A stretch of DNA of 64,000 bases from Actinobacteria bacterium IMCC26207 (lineage in GTDB: Bacteria > Actinomycetota > Acidimicrobiia > Acidimicrobiales > Microtrichaceae): NCBI GenBank assembly GCA_001025035.1, contig LCZK01000008.1, forward strand, positions 248,001-312,000, read 5' to 3'. Both the position numbers and the translations under genes were made by a program. Shown in pieces: positions 43,181-52,329 of this stretch (positions within the stretch are counted from its first letter, which is position 1; every line of letters begins with the position of its first letter). The notes beneath the pieces were generated by a model. That model was not told the DNA's origin. It worked only from the letters and a program-made list of their open reading frames with translations, and searched no databases.

Positions 43181-44407
43181 ATGGCCAAGATCAAGGTGCA
43201 GAACCCAGTCGTAGAACTCGACGGAGACGAGATGACTCGAATCATCTGGGACTTCATCAAGCAGCAACTCATCCTTCCGTACCTTGATATTGAGTTGAAG
43301 TACTTCGACCTTTCGATTGAGTCCCGCGATGCAACCGAGGATCAGATCACCATTGATGCCGCCAACGCCATCAAAGAACACGGCGTGGGCGTGAAGTGCG
43401 CAACCATCACGCCAGACGAGGCGCGGGTCGAAGAGTTCGGCCTGAAGAAGATGTGGCGCTCCCCCAATGGCACCATCCGCAACATTTTGGGCGGCGTGGT
43501 TTTTCGTGAACCCATCATCTGCTCGAACATTCCCCGGTTGGTTCCAGGGTGGACCAAGCCAATCGTGATTGGCCGCCACGCCCACGGCGATCAGTACCGT
43601 GCGACTGACTTCAAAGCCCCCAAGGCTGGAACCGTCACCATTACGTACACCCCCAAAGACGGCACCGAACCCATCGAATATGAGATCGTCGAGATCCCCG
43701 AGGGCGGCGGCGTGGTCATGGGTATGTACAACTTTGATGAGTCGATTCGTGACTTCGCTCGAGCCTCATTCCGCTACGGACTGCAGCGTAACTACCCCGT
43801 GTACTTGTCAACCAAGAACACCATCCTCAAGGCCTACGACGGCCAATTCAAAGACCTGTTCCAAGAAGTCTTTGACGCTGAGTTCGCCGCCGACTTTGCC
43901 GCCGCTGGACTCACCTATGAGCACCGCTTGATCGACGACATGGTGGCCGCCGCCATGAAGTGGGAAGGCGGCTACGTCTGGGCGTGCAAGAACTACGACG
44001 GCGACGTGCAGTCAGACATCGTGGCTCAGGGCTTTGGCTCGCTCGGCCTGATGAGTTCCGTGCTGATGACTCCCGACGGGCAAACAGTCGAGGCCGAAGC
44101 AGCTCACGGCACCGTGACCCGTCACTACCGCGAGCACCAAAAGGGCAACCCCACCTCTACCAATCCGATTGCGTCGATCTTTGCGTGGACTCGCGGCTTG
44201 GCACATCGCGGCAAGCTCGACAACACACCCGAGGTCACCGCCTTTGCCAACACACTTGAAGAAGTGTGCATCCAAACAGTAGAAGCCGGGCAGATGACCA
44301 AGGACCTAGCGCTGCTCGTAGGCCCAGATCAAGCTTGGCTGACCACCCAAGAGTTCCTCGCTGTGCTCGACGAGAATCTACAAACAGCAATGGCAGCTCA
44401 GGCCTAA
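43181..44407 (+). CDS. icd: NADP-dependent isocitrate dehydrogenase
   Basis: A 408-residue homodimeric enzyme of the eukaryote-like type II family, making 2-oxoglutarate, CO2 and NADPH. It begins [20 protein letters not shown]. Substrate residues lie in [13 protein letters not shown] and [16 protein letters not shown]. The catalytic [23 protein letters not shown] segment is intact, and the NADP region is [21 protein letters not shown] 43181 is chosen because it gives the conserved N-terminus; an earlier in-frame start at 43133 is not conserved. Confidence 0.96.
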   Translation: MAKIKVQNPVVELDGDEMTRIIWDFIKQQLILPYLDIELKYFDLSIESRDATEDQITIDAANAIKEHGVGVKCATITPDEARVEEFGLKKMWRSPNGTIRNILGGVVFREPIICSNIPRLVPGWTKPIVIGRHAHGDQYRATDFKAPKAGTVTITYTPKDGTEPIEYEIVEIPEGGGVVMGMYNFDESIRDFARASFRYGLQRNYPVYLSTKNTILKAYDGQFKDLFQEVFDAEFAADFAAAGLTYEHRLIDDMVAAAMKWEGGYVWACKNYDGDVQSDIVAQGFGSLGLMSSVLMTPDGQTVEAEAAHGTVTRHYREHQKGNPTSTNPIASIFAWTRGLAHRGKLDNTPEVTAFANTLEEVCIQTVEAGQMTKDLALLVGPDQAWLTTQEFLAVLDENLQTAMAAQA

Positions 44408-44450
44408 CCCACCTGTTCCTCTTGTCCCATTCCTCTCCGCAATGCGGAAA

Positions 44451-44471
44451 GCCCCGAGGTTGTGTCGGGGC
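44451..44471. terminator. Hairpin between icd and pentapeptide gene
   Basis: GCCCCGA-GGTTGTG-TCGGGGC forms a 7-bp GC-rich stem, extendable with AA/TT pairs. It lies between convergent genes ending at 44407 (+) and 44498 (-) and probably serves both. Confidence 0.7.
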
Positions 44472-44497
44472 CTTCGCTCAGTTGTTTGGTGTGCGGG

Positions 44498-45811
44498 TCA
44501 GCCCGCTGCTGTGCGTGGGCACTCCGTGGATTGCCAAACACCATTCGGACATATCGTGCTCGACCAGATCACACCGGTCAGATCGGCGTCCGTCAGGTCG
44601 GCACCGGTCAGGTTGACCCGCATTAGGTCGGCGTCCGTCAGGTTGGCGCCGACCAGGCTGGCGTCGCTCAGGTTGGCAGGGTAGGTCTGGCCGCTCAGGT
44701 TGGCCCCGCTCAGGTTGGCCCCGTCCAATGTGGCGCCGGTCAGGATGGCGTCATAGAGGGTGGCTTCGCTGAGGTTGGCGTTGGTAAGGGTGGCGTCGTC
44801 CAGGGTGGCGCTGGACAGGTTGGCTTGGGTCAGGTTGGCTTCAGTCAGGTTGAGGCCAGTCAGGTCTACGCCGCTCAGGTTGGCGCCATGCAGATTAGCG
44901 AAGGTCAGGTTTGCGCTGCCATTGTCGTCTATCAGGAACGTGTTGGTCAGGGTGGCGCCGGCCAGGTTGGCGCCGACCAGGTTGGCGTTGCGCAGGTCGG
45001 CGTTGTAGATAGTGGAGTTCATAAGGTTAGCGCTGGTCAGGTTGGCGGTGCGCAGGTTGGCGTGGGTCAAGTCTGCGCCGAACAGGACGGCGCCGGTCAG
45101 GTCGGAATTGCCTAGGTCGGCGTCGCTCAGATTAACGCGGGGTCCGACTAGGTAGCCGTTGATAATTTTATAGCCGGTAGCTAAGGACTCTGGTGTCCCG
45201 GTTAATTTACCCGAACGGACGCCGCTCAGGTTGGTTCCGGATAGGTTGGCGGCGGACAGGGTAGCGCCGGTCAGATTGACGCCGGTCAGGTCGACGTCGG
45301 TCAGGTCGGCGTGGACTAGGTCGGCGTCGCTCAGATTAACGCCGGGTCCGACTAGGTAGCCCTGGATGTTTTTATAGCCGGTAGGCAACGACGCTGGCGT
45401 CCCAAAAATTTGACCCGAACGGACGCCGTTTCCGACGAAGGTGGGATAGACGACGCCGCTCATTTTGGCCCCGCTCAGGTTGGCCCTTTCAAGGGTGGCG
45501 CCGTACAGATTGACGTCGCTCAGGGTTGCGTCGCTCAGGTTGGCGCCGGACAGGTTTGCACCGGACAGGTTTGCCTTTGTCAGGTCGGCGCCGGTCAGAT
45601 CGCATCCGTGTAGGTCAGCGTGCTCACCGCGTGCGCTGCAGTCTGCCGCAACAGGTGTTGTCTCAGCCGCCGCCTCACGGATGACTGAGGTCCTAGGATT
45701 GCCCTCGGGGTCTGTGGCGGAGTTCGCTGCGTTCTCGCCGCTGCTGCAAGCCCCGAGCAGGCACACACATCCTGCAATCAAAACATAAATAAACGAACCT
45801 CTTTTTCGCAT
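44498..45811 (-). CDS. Exported pentapeptide-repeat lipoprotein
   Basis: A 437-residue lipoprotein. Signal peptide with lipobox LLGAC (Cys22), a linker of about 50 residues, then over 60 A(D/N)LxX pentapeptides forming a right-handed quadrilateral beta helix. Two insertions of about 30 residues (SGQIFGTPASLPTGYKNIQG and SGKLTGTPESLATGYKIING, each followed by YLVGP) break the helix and are clearly duplicated. A Cys-containing cap (STICPNGVWQSTECP) ends it. ATG 45811 has GGAGGAAAC upstream. The protein is expected on the outer face of the membrane; its role is unknown. Confidence 0.82.
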   Translation of the reverse strand: MRKRGSFIYVLIAGCVCLLGACSSGENAANSATDPEGNPRTSVIREAAAETTPVAADCSARGEHADLHGCDLTGADLTKANLSGANLSGANLSDATLSDVNLYGATLERANLSGAKMSGVVYPTFVGNGVRSGQIFGTPASLPTGYKNIQGYLVGPGVNLSDADLVHADLTDVDLTGVNLTGATLSAANLSGTNLSGVRSGKLTGTPESLATGYKIINGYLVGPRVNLSDADLGNSDLTGAVLFGADLTHANLRTANLTSANLMNSTIYNADLRNANLVGANLAGATLTNTFLIDDNGSANLTFANLHGANLSGVDLTGLNLTEANLTQANLSSATLDDATLTNANLSEATLYDAILTGATLDGANLSGANLSGQTYPANLSDASLVGANLTDADLMRVNLTGADLTDADLTGVIWSSTICPNGVWQSTECPRTAAG

Positions 45812-45872
45812 TCGTTTCCTCCTTCTGTAAGGGCCGCACAACAACGACTTGTTCAGGGTAACAGGCTAAAAG

Positions 45873-45887
45873 TGGATAAATTATCCA
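45873..45887. promoter_or_regulatory. Perfect 15-bp palindrome upstream of pentapeptide gene
   Basis: TGGATAA-A-TTATCCA lies 62 bases upstream of the lipoprotein start in an AT-rich stretch. It could be an operator or overlap a promoter; no regulator gene adjoins it. Confidence 0.4.
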
Positions 45888-46002
45888 GAAATTTTTCGAC
45901 GCATAAATAGATACGCCGACCTCGCTGGTCTCAAGAGTGGGGGAATTTAAAACGGACATCCTCGAGCGGTTCAGGCGTCCTACAAAGAAGATAAAGAAAA
46001 GG

Positions 46003-46887
46003 TTAGCGGTTTGCCACGAGTTCGATGGTGGCCTCTAGGCATCGGGGGTCCACGGTGCCAGGCACCAGAATGAACTCGTCCACGCCCGCTGACTCGGCAT
46101 CGTCAAGCGCCAGCAACAGCCGGTCTGGGTTCCACACGGGTGCGTCGTCAGACATTGCCTGCGCAAATTCTCGACCAAATATTTCTAGGTAGTCATAGGT
46201 GAACCCGCCCAAAGTGGCTTGTGAATCCTCGACACCAAGGGAGTAGAAGCAACCGCTCACAATGTGCGGAGCATCGCTTCTGCCCTCTGTCAACCAAGCC
46301 TGCTTAGCTGCTGCTGCGGCCACGGCCATGCCCTCGGCATTTGCATCGATAGAGAAGCCAGAAATCCCGTCAGCCCACTTGGCTGCACGTGCCAAAGCCT
46401 TCGGCCCCATGGCTCCAGCTAACAGCGGCGGGCCACCCGCTTGCACCACCGGCGGACCGAGTGGGTCGGCACCCTCGAATGCTGGCTCGCCAGCCCAGAG
46501 CGAGCGTAACTGCGCCACACCGTCGTCCAAGCGTTGATGGCGGCGCTCCATGCTTGCGCCAGCAGCCAAATAATCATGCTCACGACCGCCAATCCCCACG
46601 CCAACGGTGAGACGACCATCGCAGAGCACATCAAGGGTTGCGATCTGCTTGGCGATCACCGGGATCGGGTGCGTGGGCAGCACAATCAGGTTGACAAAGA
46701 CGCGCACGTTCTCAGTCAGTGCCGCTGCCGCTGCGTTGGTCACCAACATCTCTTGGTTATGAAAGGTGATGCGCTCGCCGCAAGAGATCGAGGAGAACGG
46801 ACCGGAGTCAATTCCCCGGCACCAGTCAAGGGTGGTGGCTCGGGTATACCCGCGGGCCATAGTTGGGAGCGCAACGCCGATCTGCAT
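46003..46887 (-). CDS. LLM-class flavin/F420-dependent oxidoreductase
   Basis: A 294-residue luciferase-like TIM-barrel enzyme: MQIGVALPTMARGY at the start, FVNLIVLPTHPIPVIAKQIA, LDVLCDGRLTVGVGIGGREHDY and PLLAGAMGPKALARAAKWAD. In actinobacteria such proteins use F420 or FMN to oxidise or reduce small substrates. The substrate cannot be predicted. It follows the pilus gene ending at 46941 by 53 bases on the same strand but is unlikely to be functionally linked. Confidence 0.82.
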   Translation of the reverse strand: MQIGVALPTMARGYTRATTLDWCRGIDSGPFSSISCGERITFHNQEMLVTNAAAAALTENVRVFVNLIVLPTHPIPVIAKQIATLDVLCDGRLTVGVGIGGREHDYLAAGASMERRHQRLDDGVAQLRSLWAGEPAFEGADPLGPPVVQAGGPPLLAGAMGPKALARAAKWADGISGFSIDANAEGMAVAAAAAKQAWLTEGRSDAPHIVSGCFYSLGVEDSQATLGGFTYDYLEIFGREFAQAMSDDAPVWNPDRLLLALDDAESAGVDEFILVPGTVDPRCLEATIELVANR

Positions 46888-46940
46888 GCTGCAAGATTAG
46901 AGCGCTCTCTCTGCACCGACCTAACAGTGGCTCGGCCCCG

Positions 46941-49769
46941 CTAGGGCGAGCAGTTTCCGTTTCGGCCGCATACGGTCCACTCGAGCACCACGGGAACTGC
47001 TGTTGGCGCATCGCGATTGAGTGCCACCACGGCAGAGAGTTTGGCCTCACCGCCAACCGAAGCAGTAACTCGCACCTTGCGGATATTGGTCTCTGGTGCT
47101 GTACAGCACACCACATCTGCTGTTGCCGTTGGCGCCATCAAGCTGCCCAAACTGTTGAGCTGAAGCTCGCCGCCGAACAGCGATGCCCCGGATGCCTGCC
47201 CATTCCAGTGCAGATCAAGGGCAACATTTTTGAGATAGGCGGAACCAAAGAAATTGGCCGAGGCCGGCCCGCCCGTAGTGCCGCCAGAGACAACGCCAGC
47301 CGAATCAACCGTCAACTCGGATCGAAGCACTGGCCCAGAGTACGAGTCAGAGGTTGCCACAAGGCCAACATACTGAATGCCCACTGGTTGAAAGTAGGTG
47401 CACTGATAGTTCGGAGGCCCAGACGGAATCGCACAATCCAGTCGATAGGCGACTTTCAAAGAGGCTCCAAATAGCACCGAGGCAACCTTCTGCGCAGAGG
47501 TGAGTTGCACGCCACCACAGGAGCTTTCCCCTTCGCTAATGAGCGGGAAATAGTTATCGCCGGATTGATTTGCAACTCCTGTAAAGCTCCGGGTGCAAAC
47601 CGTTCGATCTGCTGGATTAACTGCATCGTTCAGGGTGAGCATGAGCTCAGTCTGGCCAGGCAGCGTCGACAGGTTTATCCCCTGCGCCTGGGTGCCGGAC
47701 TGCTTGATCACCACCCCCAAGGACTCCAACTGCGAGTCAGACACAGACACGCTCCCGCCAGAGATTCCACCAACAAAGTCTCCGAAATTATCCATCTGGA
47801 AGGATCGCGTAAATGACTGTTCTGGCCGGCCGGCGCAAACCGGGTTGGGCATACACAGCGTGGAAAGCCTGGTTGTCTCTGTGTCGTTCACCCTTGCATT
47901 CTGAACAGTCACCCAGTCGCCAGCAGGCGTAGCGGCAACCGCTGCAGCGGACCCCACCCATGGGTTTGCAACAACTTGCACGCTCCAAATACTGAGTGCC
48001 TGCGCCTGGGCTGCAGACAGAGTTGCCGCTGAACAGATGTTGAGCGGACAGACTCGTGCGTACTTGTATGCATAACTGACCTGAACTTGAGCAGCATCTA
48101 ACTGCTCGCCCGTGGTGATGAGCGCCTTGCATGACCCAGCGAGCAGTTCATAGGTTGCGATTCGACTCTTATCAGGTGCTCCAGCGGCGGCTGGGACTGA
48201 GCAGGTTCTGCCGTCAGCCAGAGTCACCGATAATGCAGCGGTGCGAGATTGCACCCCAGTGACATTGTTATTGGTCTCGTTTCCAGTGACGTTGAGTGAA
48301 GCCGAGCCGATGTCTCCGCTCATCTGACTCGACAAGGTCACTGTGAACTTCTTGGTCGAGGTGCAGGTGGTTCCCTGCGGGTACCCAGCCGCGAAGGAAC
48401 AGGTGAACGAGGCGGCTGCGGCTGGCACAGCGCTCGGACCAGCCAGCAGGTTCTGTGGATTGGCAAAATCCCCGGCAGGAGAAGTGGCGCTCACCGAAGT
48501 CACCTTGGTAGGCACTGTTGTTTGCTGCAGAAGCGCAGGATAGGGAGCAGCAGTCGCTCCGGACCCGGACTGGTACGGGCACACGGCGAGTCGGCCGGCA
48601 AGGTGACGGAACTCGGTGCGAGCAGACAAAATAATGCTCGCTCCAGGAATAGACGGGTCGCAGGCCTGGGGGAAATTCGCAGCCGTTGCGCCAGCCCCTG
48701 CGGGCTGCCAGCCGTTGGCCTTGCCGAACACAAAGGTCGAACTGGGGTTGTCAAAAATTAGAGCATGCTGATTGGTCTCCGGTGCACCAGCAATCACAGT
48801 ATTGGCGTCAAACCAGTAGCGCCCGTAAGGGAAGTAAAAGGTCTTGTTCCTGCATGCCGCAGGACCCCTGCCAAACCATTTGTTGAGCGTCGCAACAGCC
48901 TTCTGGTCGTACTTGCCGGGAGCGAACGTTATGACCGCAGTTGCGGGGCAACCCGCAAGAGCGGACAGGTCTGGCGAACTCGGAACGGACTCGTCGATTG
49001 CATAGTCCTGAGTTACCGACACGGGAACAAGGACAGGGTCTCCACAGTTTGCTCCAGCACTGGCACGCACCGTGGTTGCAGCAACCGCCGCCACGCCGTC
49101 TAGCGCTCCGCAACTACCACCTGGGCCACCAACGGCTCCGATTCCCTCGGCCCCTTGGACATAGGTCCCGCGCACATCTAGTGCTGGTGTGCCATCAGGG
49201 TCGTTTCGCAGAGGTGCCGCACCACCTTTTGAGCTGACACTTCCGTTGAATTGCAAAGCCTGCCCACCAAGATGCACCAAGGTTGGCTGTGCAGTGTTGA
49301 CAGAAGGCTGCAACGAAGCCCAAGGCCAAGACTTCCAGGGATAGGACCCTGTGTACTCGCTGCCCGAAAACTTGATGTCACCGGCAGACTCACCAAGCTC
49401 ATCTGCAGCGCTACTACAGGTGACCGTCGCAATATCGTTGCGACCCGAGGACTCGAAAGGTAGCGAGAGCCCACCGTCTGCAACCGACGGCACACCCGGC
49501 AAGCAAGCATTAACTGGATTGGTTTGATTCAGTCGCAGCTGATTGATTGCTGCTGTTACTGCGCCGTCGGCAGCGCGGGCTTGGCGAGCAGCCTCTTCTT
49601 GGTTTTCGGTGATCTTGATGGTGGTCAACATCATGGCAAGCAGAGCGGCTATGACAACTGAGGTGAGCGCAATCGAGGCCAGCACAGCGAGCAGGACAAA
49701 CCCATGCTGCTCCCGCTTGTCGGGGCGGCCACAAGAACTTGAATGGGACTGATCTACAGCAGCAGCCAT
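46941..49769 (-). CDS. Giant PilX-like pilus protein, copy A (942 aa)
   Basis: A 942-residue protein with a type III-signal-like N-terminus: a leader of about 23 residues to HG, then the membrane helix FVLLAVLASIALTSVVIAAL and AADGAVTAAINQLR, as in PilX/PilK minor pilins. A very large extracellular part follows. YWFD (318-321) and LSART (381-385) mark a module shared with the protein encoded at 59527. Two later segments each carry a DxRTC-type strand with a second Cys 25-40 residues on. The end is CGRNGNCSP. The ATG overlaps the stop of the preceding gene by 1 base. This is likely a pilus-tip adhesin or assembly component; the function is inferred. Confidence 0.65.
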   Translation of the reverse strand: MAAAVDQSHSSSCGRPDKREQHGFVLLAVLASIALTSVVIAALLAMMLTTIKITENQEEAARQARAADGAVTAAINQLRLNQTNPVNACLPGVPSVADGGLSLPFESSGRNDIATVTCSSAADELGESAGDIKFSGSEYTGSYPWKSWPWASLQPSVNTAQPTLVHLGGQALQFNGSVSSKGGAAPLRNDPDGTPALDVRGTYVQGAEGIGAVGGPGGSCGALDGVAAVAATTVRASAGANCGDPVLVPVSVTQDYAIDESVPSSPDLSALAGCPATAVITFAPGKYDQKAVATLNKWFGRGPAACRNKTFYFPYGRYWFDANTVIAGAPETNQHALIFDNPSSTFVFGKANGWQPAGAGATAANFPQACDPSIPGASIILSARTEFRHLAGRLAVCPYQSGSGATAAPYPALLQQTTVPTKVTSVSATSPAGDFANPQNLLAGPSAVPAAAASFTCSFAAGYPQGTTCTSTKKFTVTLSSQMSGDIGSASLNVTGNETNNNVTGVQSRTAALSVTLADGRTCSVPAAAGAPDKSRIATYELLAGSCKALITTGEQLDAAQVQVSYAYKYARVCPLNICSAATLSAAQAQALSIWSVQVVANPWVGSAAAVAATPAGDWVTVQNARVNDTETTRLSTLCMPNPVCAGRPEQSFTRSFQMDNFGDFVGGISGGSVSVSDSQLESLGVVIKQSGTQAQGINLSTLPGQTELMLTLNDAVNPADRTVCTRSFTGVANQSGDNYFPLISEGESSCGGVQLTSAQKVASVLFGASLKVAYRLDCAIPSGPPNYQCTYFQPVGIQYVGLVATSDSYSGPVLRSELTVDSAGVVSGGTTGGPASANFFGSAYLKNVALDLHWNGQASGASLFGGELQLNSLGSLMAPTATADVVCCTAPETNIRKVRVTASVGGEAKLSAVVALNRDAPTAVPVVLEWTVCGRNGNCSP

Positions 49770-51577
49770 CAGGGGCCCACCAGAGGAATTGCAATCCACT
49801 CAGACCAACTCACGGTTCCGTTTGCATCGGTCCCGACTCGGGCCCGAGAGGTAGCGAAGCGTGAACAAGGGTTAGCTGGAATCGCCTTTGAGGGCACAGG
49901 ACTTACAGCCACTTGCTGATTGACGAGTTGCTCAAAACAGTCGGTATCGGTGCGCCACTCGAAGTCTGCCAAATACCTGCGGGCGCCTGGCACTGCACTC
50001 CATACCAGCCGGACCCCATCGGCCACCGAAGGCGCCGGCGCCGGCGCCGCTCCACCCACGTTGATCACACGAGCGCTGGTTGCCGTGCGAGCATCGCTAG
50101 TTGTCACTGTGACGCGCACGTTGTACTGACCATCGTTGGGGTAGTCATAGCTAGGAGCGACACCAGTCCCCTGACTGCCATCGCCAAACTCCCATAGGTA
50201 CGAGGCGGTGTTTCCTGCGCCGATGCCCGTGGTGGCAGAGGCATTGAAGCTCTGCCCTGTGGCAACTGCGCCTGCAGCATTCGTGAACGAAACAGACAAT
50301 GCCGAGGGGTCAGATGGGTTCACTGTTGTGGTCGTGCTGCCACCGGGGCCAACCGTTGTCGTTGGTGCAGCGGGATTCGTAATCTGGAAGCTCGCATAGG
50401 TCGAGTCTTGCGCACCTTGGGAATCAGTCACGATCAGCGTCACGCTTGCCGTTCCAAAGACTCCAGCCGGCGGAGTTACTGAGGTAACAGAGCCACTTGT
50501 GGTGATCTGTGTGCCTAGAGCAACTCCGTCCGGCGAGGGATACTCGACAATCCAGTCATACGCAGCAATATCCCCATCTGGATCAACTGAGCCAGATCCG
50601 TTCAGGGTGAACAAGGTGCCGCTTGAACCAAACAACGGCGACACGGCGGCTACTGCAGTTGGGGCTTGGTTGGTCGTTGAGATCTGCTGATACGTGCGAT
50701 TGGTGTTGCCAAGATCATCAGTCACCGTGAGGATCACGCTGTAGAAACCTGCTTGGGAAAAGGTCGCCGAGGTTGTCTCTGCTGTGCTGCTCGTCACGCT
50801 GACAGCGCTCGGACCATTGAACTCCCACTGATACTGCGCAGTTCGACCAACTCCCACACTCGACCTAGCAGCCGATAGCCCAACCACTAGCGGCACTCCC
50901 CGCTGCGAAGTGATCTGAATGACAGCCGTTGGTATTGCGACACCAGACAAGTCAGTGGGAAGGGCACCTTCATCGACTCGGCGCGTAGCGCGCACCGTCA
51001 CGGTGCGATTCGTACTGCGTGGAGTCACCGAAATTTCCATCTGACGGCAAGGTTCGTCACCCAGGTCAGAGGTACAGGTAGACACAGTCGAACCGGGCCG
51101 AATATCTGGGTACACCTGAATCGCGTCGATCAACTGATTCGTTGCTGCATTACAGGTCCGCCGCCACAGGCTTTGCTGCAGTGGGTCGTCAGCGGCAGGC
51201 GCAGCGCTATACACAACCTTGAATACATCGGTACCACCGGCAATCATCGCCACTTCAAGTTCGCCACCACTGCCGGCGTTCTGGGCTGCGGGTATGGCGC
51301 TGGGGCCACAATCATTTGCCCAACTCGGTGGGGTGCCATTCCCAAACACGGTGGCTTTGCCGGCAACGGCTACATCTTTAGGGAAGTACGCCCCGAGCAA
51401 ACCGGCAGAGGCAGTGCGCAAAATGCCGTCTTGAATCACTGGCTGCTGCTGGATTGCCAGCCCCGTCCATGCCATGAGTGGCACAAAAATAACTCCAGAC
51501 AGCGCTATCACAAGTAGGAGTTCAATCAGCGTGTACCCGGACTGAGAACGAGGCCGGGAGTGGCCACGGCGAGTCAC
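49769..51577 (-). CDS. PilW-like prepilin with three PKD-like domains
   Basis: A 602-residue minor pilin. The 14-residue leader ends SQSG before YTLIELLLVIALSGVIF, with Glu5 conserved. The next 190 or so residues match the PilW-like protein at 63156 (KVVYSAAP...RRTC against RIVYNTRP...RREC). Three PKD-like beta domains follow (YQWEFNGPSA..VTDDLGN; YDWIVEYPSP..VTDSQGA; YLWEFGDGSQ..VTTSDAR) with a Thr/Gly-rich linker before the third, then a fibronectin-like end (VRLVWSAVPGARRYLADFEW). The GTG at 51577 overlaps the previous stop (GTGA). It is probably displayed at the pilus tip. Confidence 0.75.
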   Translation of the reverse strand: MTRRGHSRPRSQSGYTLIELLLVIALSGVIFVPLMAWTGLAIQQQPVIQDGILRTASAGLLGAYFPKDVAVAGKATVFGNGTPPSWANDCGPSAIPAAQNAGSGGELEVAMIAGGTDVFKVVYSAAPAADDPLQQSLWRRTCNAATNQLIDAIQVYPDIRPGSTVSTCTSDLGDEPCRQMEISVTPRSTNRTVTVRATRRVDEGALPTDLSGVAIPTAVIQITSQRGVPLVVGLSAARSSVGVGRTAQYQWEFNGPSAVSVTSSTAETTSATFSQAGFYSVILTVTDDLGNTNRTYQQISTTNQAPTAVAAVSPLFGSSGTLFTLNGSGSVDPDGDIAAYDWIVEYPSPDGVALGTQITTSGSVTSVTPPAGVFGTASVTLIVTDSQGAQDSTYASFQITNPAAPTTTVGPGGSTTTTVNPSDPSALSVSFTNAAGAVATGQSFNASATTGIGAGNTASYLWEFGDGSQGTGVAPSYDYPNDGQYNVRVTVTTSDARTATSARVINVGGAAPAPAPSVADGVRLVWSAVPGARRYLADFEWRTDTDCFEQLVNQQVAVSPVPSKAIPANPCSRFATSRARVGTDANGTVSWSEWIAIPLVGP

Positions 51578-52152
51578 TGCGATACCAGCTTTCCGATGAC
51601 CACTTGGGCAGTGCCAGAACGGCCCTGCCAGTCGACTTGCACGGTGAGGCGCTGAGTTCCCTGATCGCCAGCGTTCGGACACGAGTCGGCGAACTTCGCC
51701 TGTTGTGAATCCCAGTATTCAACCCGGGTGATGCCACTGGTCATTGACCCTTGAGGAGGAGTCCACTTTGACGGCCAAGCATCATATGCAGCCTGATAGG
51801 TAGCCGGAGTTGCGACCGCGGAGTTCGAGGTACAGGTTTCATACGCACCAGCCTTGAGGCTCTCCGTGAAGCTGCCGAGAGCGAGTTGGATCTGCTGGCG
51901 TTCCGAGGTAGAGGTCGAGGTACCGATCAGCGTCAGCATGCCCGCAGCAAGACCAAGGATCACCACCCCAACTAGAACAACGCTAATAAGCACTTCAATC
52001 AAGCTGGCACCTTGTTGCGAGCCATGGCTGCGGGCTCTGTTGCGGCTGCAGGCGCTGCGGGCGCTGCGGGCGCTGCGGGCACTGTAAACGAGAGGCGTTC
52101 GGAACAGTCCGAGGTCCATGAGAGAGGATCGGGCTGCACTTCGATTGCTCAC
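51574..52152 (-). CDS. PilV-like minor prepilin
   Basis: A 192-residue prepilin. The membrane segment is SQQG|ASLIEVLISVVLVGVVILG, with Glu5. GTG 52152 follows GAGAGGGGG and gives an unusually long 48-residue leader that includes a Ser-Ala-Arg repeat. Later starts such as Met12 are possible. The C-terminal DQGTQRLTVQVDWQGRSGTA resembles the truncated protein at the right edge of the window (SGVQRVSYKITFGGVSRTGQ), so the two operons start with related genes. It is the first gene of the copy-A minor pilin operon. Confidence 0.7.
   Translation of the reverse strand: MSNRSAARSSLMDLGLFRTPLVYSARSARSARSACSRNRARSHGSQQGASLIEVLISVVLVGVVILGLAAGMLTLIGTSTSTSERQQIQLALGSFTESLKAGAYETCTSNSAVATPATYQAAYDAWPSKWTPPQGSMTSGITRVEYWDSQQAKFADSCPNAGDQGTQRLTVQVDWQGRSGTAQVVIGKLVSQ
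52052..52087. repeat. 9-bp repeats encoding Ser-Ala-Arg in pilin leader
   Basis: gcgctgcgg occurs three times in a row, followed by a degenerate fourth unit, in frame in the predicted leader of the PilV-like gene. Confidence 0.7.
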
Positions 52153-52329
52153 ATGTACCCCCTCTCGGTGAATCTGCTCGCCCGAAGTGGGCACTTGATT
52201 CTTGTTGCCCACAAACTCAGGGTCAACGAGCGCAGCGATGCTTCCTGAGAGACAACTCTGAACCACGAAACTCTACCGGACTAGGACGGGCGCTCTATAA
52301 GACAAACTGGATAAGGCAAACAGGGGGAA

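Noticed and set aside
44442..45788. Several plus-strand open frames antisense to the pentapeptide gene
   Set aside because: They arise from the period of the pentapeptide repeat and translate to repetitive Val/Ala/Leu/Arg strings; the minus-strand frame has a signal peptide and canonical repeats.
44498..45811. Possible CRISPR-like array in the pentapeptide region
   Set aside because: The spacing is a coding period of 15 bases with no unique spacers; it encodes a protein.
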